Shown here piece after piece: positions 19,801 to 28,800 of a DNA stretch of 41,870 nt. Source of the stretch: Amanita rubescens (taxonomy: Eukaryota > Basidiomycota > Agaricomycetes > Agaricales > Amanitaceae); contig WION01000460.1 of assembly GCA_015039365.1 (NCBI GenBank), positions 1 through 41,870 of the forward strand, in the 5' to 3' direction. Position 1 is the stretch's first letter. The number at the start of each line of letters is the position of its first letter. Made by a program: the position numbers and the translations under genes. The notes beneath the pieces were generated by a model. The model was not told where the DNA came from and did not search any database. It worked only from the letters and a program-made list of their open reading frames with translations.

Positions 19801-21907
19801 GCTCGCCTCTACTCTTCACAGATTGTGAGTTTCTGACTTTTCTGTTGTGATCAGCCCCTCATAGCTCACCTCTGCTCTTCACAGCGAGCGAGTTTCTGAC
19901 TTTTCTGTTGTGATCAGCCCCTCACAGCTCATCTCTGCTCTTCACAGGATGTAAGTTTCTGACTTTTCTGTTGTGATCAGCCCCTCACAGCTCACCTCTG
20001 CTCTTCACAGCAAGTGAGTTTCTGAATTTTATGTTGTGATCAGCCCCTCACAGCTCACCTCTGCTCTTCATAGAGAGTGAGTTTCTGACTTTTCTGTTGT
20101 GATCAGTTCCTCACAGCTCACCTCTGCTCTTCACAGCGAGTGAGTTTCTGACTTTTTTGTTGTGATCAGCCCCACAGCTCACCTCTACTCTTCAAAGGAT
20201 GTGAGTTTCTGACTTTTCTGTTGTGATCAGCCCCTCACAGTTCATCTCTACTCTTCACAGGATGTGAGTTTCTCACTTTCCTGTTGTCTCTCACGGCTCA
20301 CCTATGCTTTTCACAGATTGTGAGTTTCTGACTTTTCTGTTGTGATCAGCCCCTCACAACTCACCTCTGCTCTTCACAGTTTGTGAGTTTGTGACTTTCC
20401 TGTTGTGATCAGCCCCTCACAGCTCACCTCTGCTCTTCACAGTTTGTGAGTTTGTGACTTTTCTGTTGTGATCAGCTCACAGCTCACCTTTGCTCATCAC
20501 AGCTTGTGAGTTTCTGACTTTTCTGTTGTGATCAGTCCCTCACAGCTCACCTCTGCTCTTCACAGATTGTGAGTTTCTGACTTTTCTGTTGTGATCAGCA
20601 CCTCATGGCTCACCTATGATCTTCACAGATTGTGAGTTTCTCACTTTTCTGTTGTGATCAGCCCCTCATATCTCACCTCTGCTCTTCACAGCGAGTGAGT
20701 TGCTGGCTAAGTTTTCTGTTGTGATCAGCCCCTCACAGATCACCTCTGCTCTTCACAGCAAGTGAGTTTCTGAATTTTATGTTGTGATCAGCCCCTCACA
20801 GCTCACCTCTGCTCTTCATAGCGAGTGAGTTTCTGACTTTTCCGTTGTGATCAGTTCCTCACAGCTAACCTCTGCCCTTCACAGGATGTGAGTTTCTGAC
20901 TTTTATGTTGTGATCAGCCCCTCACAGCTCACCTCTGCTCTTCACAGCGAGTGAGTTTCTGACTTTTCTGTTGTGATCAGCCCCTCACAGCTCATCTCTG
21001 CTCTTAACAGGATGTGAGTTTCTGACTTTCCTGTTGTCCTCACAGCTTACCTCTGCTCTTCACAGGATGTGAGTTTCTGACTTTTCTGTTGTGATCAGCC
21101 CCTCACATTTCATCTCTGCTCTTCACAGGATGTGAGTTTCTGACTTTTCTGTTGTGATCAGTCCCTCATAGCTCACCTCTCCTCTTCATAGTATGTGAGT
21201 TTCTGACTTTTCTGTTGTGATCAGCCCTTCACAGCTCACCTCAGCAAGTGAGTTTCTCACTTTTCTGTTGTGATCAGCTCCTCACAGTTCACCTCTGCCC
21301 TTCAACACAGGATGTGAGTCACTGCACAAAATCAATATTTGATTGCTTTTTGATCTTTGCATCCTTCTTTTGAAATGCGTCCAGAATGTATGTGCCTATC
21401 TTATGTGTTACTTCCACTCTTTCATGCCATTTCATCTTCTACTCTCCAATATATGTCCAAACTGATTGCTTTGTGTGGTTTTATAGGACCATCAAAGTTT
21501 GGAGCAGTGCTCCGAGCTTATCTTGCCATTCATACCACTGCAGGTGTGGTACCTTTGTTACAATCTAGGCTAGTTGCCTTATCATCATTCAACTTCACTT
21601 AGGATTCTTATCAACTTCAAGCTATGTGGATTGGCCTCAGTATGTTTTAACATTCTCTGCCATCATTGATGTCTCACTGATCTAGCACTTCATAGTGGCT
21701 GCAGCTGTTGCAGATCTCTGCTTATTTGCCTCTCTCTCAATATCCCATGAGACCTTTCAGGAAACTTTTGACTTCTGTCTAAATGCAGCATCATATCTGA
21801 AACTCAAGTCTGCTGCAGAGCAACAGTCTTCTACTATCATTTATGCCAATGTAGTCCTGGACATCCTGAAGGAGAATAGGGACAATTACAAGTTGTCACT
21901 GCAGTGA
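16824..21907 (+). CDS. P-loop GTPase whose central segment is built from 50 one-codon micro-exons
   Basis: Predicted 62 exons, 1,326 nt, 441 aa. Ordinary exons are 16824-16856, 16904-17026, 17085-17114, 17178-17350, 17406-17482, 17535-17720, 17775-17913, 17967-17989 and 18042-18124. They give a G domain: Walker A GNANAGKT (residues 22-29), HDSRG (83-87, G3) and FTKMD (152-156, G4), followed by FCDVMCRFPHML. Then come 50 micro-exons (18195 to 21387; residues 290-340) and three ordinary exons (21487-21543, 21603-21639, 21696-21907) coding a helical C-terminus ending KLSLQ. Splice phases agree at every junction. The family (AIG1/septin-like GTPases of basidiomycetes) has no settled function. Alternative readings: the frame stops at 17953 if the GTGGGC donor at 17914 is ignored, or 18125-21486 is one unusually long phase-0 intron. 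The gene boundary and the G domain are secure; use of the micro-exons needs RNA. Confidence 0.7.
18125..21486 (+). other. Micro-exon block: 49 triplets and one hexamer between consensus splice sites
   Basis: First positions of the exons in the unique part: CCC 18195, AGT 18249, TTT 18323, GAA 18400, AAG 18479, CTA 18544, ATT 18615, CAT 18673, AAT 18734, ATG 18811, GAT 18880, GAA 18960, AAT 19019, GCT 19093, GTTGAT 19163, GCT 19221, GCG 19287, TGT 19356, GAG 19408, ACT 19463. In the satellite: GAT 19570, CAA 19633, CAA 19696, TTT 19759, ATT 19822, CGA 19885, GAT 19948, CAA 20011, AGA 20074, CGA 20137, GAT 20198, GAT 20261, ATT 20317, TTT 20380, TTT 20443, CTT 20503, ATT 20566, ATT 20629, CGA 20692, CAA 20759, CGA 20822, GAT 20885, CGA 20948, GAT 21011, GAT 21066, GAT 21129, TAT 21192, CAA 21245, GAT 21311. 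After it: AAT 21385. Introns are 49-104 nt; donors are GTRNGT-like, with GC donors after 18813 and 19887. No triplet is a stop. Confidence 0.65.
19573..21310 (+). repeat. 63-bp satellite in which each unit is one intron plus one codon
   Basis: About 28 tandem units run from GTGAGTTTCTGACTTTTCTG through TTGTGATCAGCCCCTCACAG and CTCACCTCTGCTCTTCACAG, and then three variable bases. The first ten are spaced exactly 63 bp. Later spacings include 61, 56, 60, 67, 55, 53 and 66. Donor and terminal acceptor are present in every unit, with small variants (GCGAGT at 19888, AAAG at 20197, CATAG in several, TCAG at 21244). CTCAC about 19 nt before the acceptor is a plausible branch region. Each unit is therefore a complete minimal spliceosomal intron. 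Confidence 0.9.
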
Positions 21908-21949
21908 AGCAGGGTTGACATGCATAATGTGATAATGATATATGATAAT

Positions 21950-22255
21950 GAAAAGAGCTTTGAATCTAGAGTGGGTTGCTTTGGCTTGAGGGTTTCCTGC
22001 CAAAAGATCATATGGTGATGTCAGAAAGGTAGGAACTTGGCTCATGAGAGACACAGTGGTCAACTGCTTCTCCAGCAAAGACAAGTATTGGAATAGATAG
22101 ACATCCCCATTCTCTGGGGTGATCTCTGACTGAAATAGAGTCGGACAGATGTGATAAAGATGAAGAAGAGGAATTTACTTCTTGTATGTCCTCTAGGATG
22201 GTCTCGTCTGAAGCCATCTCTGATAAAGTGACACGAGTGGGTCAAAGTTTCCTTT
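21950..22255 (-). pseudogene. Duplicated 5' end of LAA1/HEATR5
   Basis: This is a near copy of 32790-33100. It contains LAA1 exon 1 (MASDETILEDIQE), intron 1 with its GTAAAT donor, exon 2 (the YLSLLEKQLTTVSL block), intron 2 and the first part of exon 3. It keeps introns, so it was copied as DNA. It is in the same orientation as the parent, about 10.8 kb away. Homology stops abruptly just after a shared GGGTCAAAGTTTCCTTT on the upstream side and near AGAGCTTT on the other side. It cannot make a functional LAA1. Confidence 0.75.
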
Positions 22256-22389
22256 CGCGCGCCCACCTCCGAATTCGCGACCACCTTGACGTCCTTGTCC
22301 AACATGGAAGAAGGCGATGCCTGCCCAGATGCCCCTTTCGAAGTCCGCGAAGCAGAATCCCACCGCGGGACGCAGCTGAATCGTGCGAG

Positions 22390-23510
22390 AGACCAACACT
22401 TTTTTCGTCACTCATGTCCGTCTACGACAAGAAACGAAAATGAGAATCACGTCTAGCGTTCAAAAGAGGCAAAATGCACCTTGCTCATATGCCCGCGATC
22501 TTCTTCCTCGATACCAGGACTGTCTTCTTTCCCATTAAGAACATGAACCTGATCGCTCAACGCTCCATCACTTGGCGAAAGCGACAAATGGGGCGGACAA
22601 TGCGTCCTCTCCTCCTCCTGCACCACCAACTCAAGATCAACCCTCTCCTTATCCTTGTATCTCGGGCCACCTGTAAGGGTTAAAGGGAAGTGTAACTGAC
22701 TCCGAAGAGCGGTGCTACCCACTAGACACCCGTCTTATAGGAACTTCCCCGATTGCTTTTGTCAAGGGGTCAACATCAGGAAAAAGGGGAAAAAACTAAT
22801 TGCAACTAATTGGATCTGGGGAGCTGGAACACTAGTTATCTGATTGTCTGATCATCTGGCCAGTGCTGGAACACTAGCTGTCTAATTGTCTGATTGTCTA
22901 ACCAGGTCTAACCAGCACTGGCATACTAGTGGTCTAATTGTCTAATTGATTGACATTGTCTAATGCTGTCTGATGCCGTCTGACTGCCTGTTGTTAGACA
23001 ATGTCAGACAATTAGACAATTAGACAATCAGACAATTAGTGGTCCAGCATTGGCCAGATGATCAGACAATCAGACAACTAGTGCTCCAGCATCACAGATC
23101 CAATTAGTTACAATTAGTTTTTTCCCCTTTTTCCTGATGAATGCACAACTCTTTGAAAGTCCTCATGGCTTTCTCCTTGCCGTCAACCCAAACCTGCTCT
23201 GTGTCTGAGTATATCATACTTTGCGAATATAACAATATGCGTGTCGCTTGTTAGGGCAGCTTGGATGACAGTTAATCATGAAACTCACCACCGCGTCCAC
23301 GCACCAGATTGACGATTTCCTCCATTCCTCTTTCTGCGATGCGATCGCCAGCGACAGGTATTGAGATACAAATCCTGAAAGTATGTTGTCTCGAATTGGA
23401 ACATAATGGTCGGGTGCCCACTGAGCTACTCACCAGATGGCATGAAGTTCGCCCTTGAGCTCCATCATCATTTGCTCACATCCTTCGACCTCGCCAGGCT
23501 CGAGTCGGCA
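22390..23510 (-). pseudogene. 5'-truncated P-loop GTPase relic (copy 2), carrying a MITE
   Basis: This matches 15830-16690 in the same orientation: LEPGEVEG, GELHAIW, an exon with ISIPVAGDRIAERGMEE, EKAMRTFKEL interrupted by the 364-bp element at 22775-23138, then DPLTKAIGEVPIRR and an acidic tail. It lacks Walker A, the G4 exon and part of the G3 exon. Its 5' edge joins directly to metallophosphoesterase debris at about 23510. Confidence 0.6.
22775..23138. mobile_element. MITE with about 28-bp terminal inverted repeats
   Basis: The left end begins ATCAGGAAAAAGGGGAAAAA and continues CTAATTG; the right end is its reverse complement (23111-23138). The interior is a long imperfect palindrome full of GTCTAATTGTCTGATTGTCT-type subterminal repeats. 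The empty site is preserved in the duplicate at about 16237 (GTCAACGTACAACTC). There is no coding capacity, so it must be mobilised in trans. The target-site duplication is not clear. Confidence 0.8.
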
Positions 23511-23529
23511 GCCCGTCCGTCCAGCACAT

Positions 23530-24310
23530 ATATTCTTATATACCATTTGCGCCCGATCCCATTTACACCCCTGCCAGCGTGAATGTGCCCGAACACATGC
23601 AACTTTGGACGGACGTGCCATAATGCAAAGAGCAGTGCGTAGCATCCGTGCCTGTCCGCGTCGACCGTGTGTGATGAGGATGTCGGTTAGAGGCGGGATT
23701 TTGGACCAGGTCTCGTGTGCTTCGGGATGCCCCGGCGGTGAGCGTTGGGCGGACGCGAGGATACTGGAAAGGCCATGATCCGTGTTTTGGTGTGTATGGG
23801 CTGCCATAGATGCGCAACTTGCGTCCACTTATGGTGAGTTCGATGGACGAATTCTCAAGGTATGTCAAACTTGGCGGTATACGCGCAAGCGTGCGAGCGC
23901 GACGTCCGAGTCATGGTTGCCGGCGATGAAGAGTTTATGGGTGCGGATGGGAGTTGAGCCAGGCGAGGGCGTCATCGAGTTCGTAGTTTGTGCCAGACTG
24001 GGTGAGGTCACCCGCGTGGATGAGAATATCGCCTTCTGGGAGATGAGGTTGAGCGTGGTGGGTGTTGTGTGTGTGTCGATATGCAAACGAGGCGGATGGG
24101 GAGTTTTTCGGAAGTGCTAGAAGCGGCAGAGGGTGCCGGATGGAGCCAACGTACAAGGAAAATGAGGGGCGATGATATGAAGCGGGGCATCTTGACGATG
24201 GATGATATCGTCGAGGCTCATAGCGTTCCGTGTGTCGAGAATGAGCGGTCCGAGTACCTAGAGATCCCACAATTTGAGCCTTTTGTGGCTGGGCTAACAT
24301 GAAGATGACC
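23530..24310 (-). pseudogene. Decayed calcineurin-like metallophosphoesterase
   Basis: Landmarks of the MPPED-type metallophosphoesterase family are present in order: RLVCIS followed by THN, GDILIHAGDLTQSG, LFIAGNHDSD, YGSPYTPKHGSW, ITHG and LHVFGHIHAGRG. A base is missing in the first metal-binding motif (ISDTHN reads as IST in frame), two bases are missing before KLFIAGNHD, and further shifts occur before and after ITHG. These breaks remove a single continuous protein. It abuts the GTPase relic. Confidence 0.75.
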
Positions 24311-24413
24311 CACGCTGATGTAACCATATACCATCAAAATTCCAATCCACACTCGCGATCACGCACATCACACCCGATGATGGACCATTGACACTGCATA
24401 AAAGATCGAGAGA

Positions 24414-24992
24414 TTAAATAAAGTGAATATGCGGTGCCTGCACTACAATATTCATTGCCTTGAACTCCTCACTGACATCCTCGTCATCCCCATCCAGCAC
24501 TTTACCCTCTCTGTTTGGTATGTAAAATCTCTTTTCAAGTGGCTTGACCCGCTTAGCCCATTCCGGGGCCTCTTCAAAGACTTTCGGGCGTGCTGCGAGC
24601 TCAGTAAAATCGGTTACGATGGGAGGTGCGTCCCTGGGCAAGCCGTACGCAATGCGTCGGTTGAAAGCGTCGCACATCAACTGGGTAAGGACGGCAAGAA
24701 TGACGCGGCGGACGAGATCGGGATTGGCATCGTCCACGGGCTCAGGAATGGAGGAGATGGCCCAGTCAGGATGGCTACGACAGAAGTACTCGATCTCGTC
24801 TCGGAAGTTAATGTTCCAGCCAAGGACGAAGAACTCGTAGAGACGGTACAAGGAGGCTGAAGGGGTGTCGGGGCAGGCACGGCCGAGGAGACGGGAGAAG
24901 AAGGAAGGGGAGAAGTGTGGGCGTGCGCAACGGGTACGAACACGGGAGGGATCCGCGAGGATGTCTGAGACTGTGGGTGGAAGGGTGAGCAT
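24414..24992 (-). CDS. Conserved hypothetical protein, 192 aa
   Basis: The single open exon reads from an ATG at 24992 (MLTLPPTVSDILADPSRVRT) to the stop at 24414. Longer upstream readings lack family-like sequence. Blocks such as FSPSFFSRLLGRACPDTPS, LYEFFVLGWNINFRDE and the acidic tail DGDDEDVSEEF look conserved and non-repetitive. There is no signal peptide, membrane segment or known catalytic motif that I recognise. Function unknown; it may be the tail of a longer protein. Confidence 0.5.
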   Translation of the reverse strand: MLTLPPTVSDILADPSRVRTRCARPHFSPSFFSRLLGRACPDTPSASLYRLYEFFVLGWNINFRDEIEYFCRSHPDWAISSIPEPVDDANPDLVRRVILAVLTQLMCDAFNRRIAYGLPRDAPPIVTDFTELAARPKVFEEAPEWAKRVKPLEKRFYIPNREGKVLDGDDEDVSEEFKAMNIVVQAPHIHFI

Positions 24993-25202
24993 CACAGTGT
25001 TCGCGTTAGATATTCTTTTTATAGCATCACGTGACCCGGCGAATGCCCTTCCCTTTCCCTTTTTGAGCACCAGAACCGGAAGGCATTGAACGAGCTGGCC
25101 TGTATCAGGCATCAAGTAAACCACGAGGTCACACCAGAAAATCAGAATGGATCTAGAAACGATACAAACAGGTGAAGAGGTAGACGGATTCACGTTTCTA
25201 GT

Positions 25203-25690
25203 ATTTGTCGTGACTTGGGCAAGACATTGAGGCTCGCCGATCACTGGTTGAACAATCACACCACGTTGTTCATGGAGGTTCGTTGCCTTGTTTTCCTTCC
25301 CCTCGTGTACTGAAATATTTTCAGGAATGCATGATCCAGCGGTTATACGACGAAGCCGTGAATCAAAGGGAAATCGCCTTCACCGCCCCGGGGTTCACGG
25401 TGTACGCTGCGCCATGGGGGTATGCACTCGGCGCAAAGCTCGACCGTCTGTCGAAAGCTGGAGCGCGCCCGTACGACATGAGTGACGCTGTTGACTATAT
25501 CTCAATCGGCTGATTGGGGAGCGGGGTGGGCAGGCAGTGAGGCAGTCGGAGCTGAGGACGTGGGCAGGCGAGTTCAAGTTTGATGTCCCCTCGGATGATT
25601 TGATGAGTAGGTTGGGAAATGAGTATACAAGGCAGCATGGTGGGGCTGGGACTGGATGGGTACTTAGCTTCAATGTATTCCTATGCCGCG
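25203..25690 (+). pseudogene. Truncated, frameshifted hypothetical gene fragment
   Basis: An exon with ADHWLNNHTTLFME is followed by an intron (GTTCGT to TTTCAG) and an exon with MIQRLYDEAVNQREIAFTAP and AAPWGYALGAKLDRL. A two-base insertion at DYI-SIG breaks the frame; in the shifted frame it continues NRLIGERGG to a stop near 25690. No start exon is visible. The family is not recognised. Confidence 0.45.
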
Positions 25691-25825
25691 CAAGGCATTC
25701 ATAGCGACCTGCTGATCACCAGGTGGTTATGTTGTACATTGCATTTTGACACGTAATCATCATCAAAAAAAATGTCCATGCAATTACAAAATGCAAACTT
25801 GAAGATGTACACAGCGCTACAGACA

Positions 25826-28800
25826 TTAGAAGGAACGCAGTGATATTTGAGGCTTGGTCGAGGCCGAAGCAGCAGAGGAATTACTACCAATTGCTCGCCT
25901 GATTGATTGCTCCAATAAATCACGTTGTGATTGATCAAGTTTCGAAGCAGCTTCTTTGAATGCCGCAGGAGAAGATGTAGCATACGATAATAACTGTGTG
26001 GCCGTCTGCGACCTCACAGGGTCGGTTGCCGATGGTTGTTGATTCGACAATAGAAGCGACATCGTCGGCAGTAGGATGCAAAGTGCGCGTGTGCCTATAA
26101 ACACTTAGCAGGGTGCGAACAGCAGAGCAATTAACGTACGATGATTCTCGGGGATGGAGGAGAAAAATAAGTAGAATGCCTTCCAAACTTCGCCGACCGC
26201 GGCGGTACGTGCTTCGCTGATATTCCCGTCATTTACTAGAGACGCCGTCTTTGCAATGAATTCGACCAAACCCGGAAGCACTTGTTTTGTACATTCAACT
26301 AGGACAGGACTTCCCAAACTCGAGGCAGCAATGAGCGTTTTGCAGCAATGTGCTGCTGTTAGGGTTATCGCCTGTGCAATTGTCAATTATTCAGTTTTCA
26401 GTAGTCCAAATATACACACATCTTCGTCTTCTAGTAGCTTTTGCATAATGATGAAACAGCAGTACTCTACAACCGGCCGCCCTAACTTGATCCAGTTCGG
26501 AACAACAGTTAGAACAAGAACAGCTGCCAGCATGTTATTCTTGACTTTTTTATCGCAAACCAGACCTTGTCGTCCTCTGTACGAATATACTCGAAATCGG
26601 ATGGGAAGAATAAATCGAAAGTCTTACCTCATTTCGTCTATATTCAAGAGACACGCAGATAACAAAGCATGGACTAGCCGAGTATATAATGCCTTATCTT
26701 GCTGAGGAAATTCAAGAAGCGACTTGAGCGCAGGTAAAGTGGGTCCAACAAGATCTATTTCGGTCGATTCGTCCTTCAACAACTCTATTGTAGTCAGTGG
26801 ACAGGCCAAACAGTCGGTCTTGCTTTACTTACCTGTATATAGCATTATGGCCACCCCACGTACGTCTTCTCTTTGAGAAGACTCTAAGGTCGACATAACT
26901 TTCGTCATTGCCACGAATGCTGTATTCAACATCCGAACGCGGTCCAGTGTATCTCCCTCTGTCTTTATTAGGTATCACTACGCTTCGTTGCTGCAAATGC
27001 TACTCACGGATGATGGGCCCGCGCGACGACGACGACGAATGCTTGATCGTGTATGAACATATTCTTAAGCAGTGGGTCGCCGCAGAAGTAGGAGCAAGAT
27101 TAGGGCTGACAGCCATCAACGCATTACACAAGGAATATCAGTGTAACGTACCTTGAACTCTGCATTGTTGCCATACTTGCTAGCATTTCTATAAGGTCTA
27201 TATGCACGCTAGCCGGTTCTGTCATCGCCAACCGATAACATTGGCTTATAAGCTCATCGAAAATAGTTGGTTCAGCCAGTACGTTCCCCGAGTATTCTGG
27301 TCGAACTAGCGACTTGAGCGCACGCAGAGCAGAGATCAAGACTGATTGATGAGATGACGGGGCATGGCTCGATTCGGATGATGATGTCGAAAGTGCCTCG
27401 AATACCAAACCAAAAAGGACATAGAAGAAGGCGGTGGGTTCCTCTCTACCACGAGCCGGTTGCACCAGGGTCCCAGACCCATTTTGTTTCAGCTCTTGTC
27501 CGTCCATTGCGGCTAATACGTATGGGTCCTCGGCTTGCATCGCGTGAGCGACCGCAGACAGTATGATAGGCCACGCGTCCACATAATACTAGATATGTTA
27601 GCACTATGTTTGCAGTGACATTTCGAATGAATACACTTACGGGCATCAGTACCTCTTTTCCAAGGCTTGAATATGAAGCGTCGATGCCGACTGTGGACGA
27701 CTCCTGGGTGAATTCCGAGTCAACACGGATGCTTGCATAGTCGGACAAGGCCGCAATCCAGAGCGGAGCAAGCTTCGGTTTATGAGGCTTGATGACATTT
27801 TCCAAGTAAGATTGGGAGGCGCTGGCAACGTGCAACTGCGCCCATGCTGACAAAGTCGTTATTCTGAGCATAGCTGATGCATTCGGGCTCATTTCGCCCG
27901 CTTCTCCGAGAGAGACCGTGCCAGAATCTAAAAACGAATCTCAGCATTGATTAAAAGATCATATACAACATATACGTGACCTTTAGACTGTTCCAATGCT
28001 GTCGTTAGCAGTCTCAAGATGCGACCCATTCTACTGATATCCTTGACAACACCACATCCCACAAATGCAGCGCAGGCATATACAGCAGAGGCTAAGATTT
28101 CTGGCGTCGAGTCTGAAGAAAAGGCGGGTGTCAAGGCAGCCGTGATGGGAGCCTGGTGCTGTTCCAACAGAAGGGCATCCTCATACGCTGGGTCAGGGGA
28201 CGACGCAAAGACCTTAACAGTAGTATAAGAAACGTCATCAAATACCAGCAACGACAGATCACCTTGATAACATCTCTCAGCACCACCAGCCCTTCTAACC
28301 TTATTTCCGTCACATATGCCGTGGAAGCGGTAAAGGCCATCTTGATCAAGTCAGGTACTCGAGAAACAAGTAAGCTTGGTATTGGTAACCCGACATTCCT
28401 CGCATATACGGGATCAATATGCTCCCTTCTTCCGCTCTGCGCAACAAGCGTGCAAATCTGGTGAAGACATTGCAGGGCGAACAACTGGGTCCTCCACCTC
28501 GATGTAGTATGTCCCACTCCGTCAGCGGTGTTGGTACCAACACCACCCGCTCCTCCCACAGCTCTGGAATTCAAGGATTCTCCTTCGTCATCACGCATAT
28601 TCTGATTGGAAGCAGCTTCTGTGACCTGTTGGTTCGCGTTAGAGCGTGCCATGATTCTTTGACAGAGATCTATCCAGGCCGACGGATTATGCACGACCGT
28701 TTGCTGCAGCCAACTAGAAATGACGTTCCTGACTCCTTGCACAGACGCATCGTCATCCAACATGGCGAAAAGATCCTCGACGAGACGATCACCTCCCAAC

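Noticed and set aside
19573..21310. Satellite as a CRISPR-like array
   Set aside because: Regular 63-bp units with 3-bp variable parts in a eukaryotic gene; variable parts are far too short to be spacers and the constant part has donor and acceptor splice consensus.
21357..21602. Long open frames at 21357-21602 as separate genes
   Set aside because: They run through clear introns (21388-21486, 21544-21602) of the GTPase gene and lack family resemblance.
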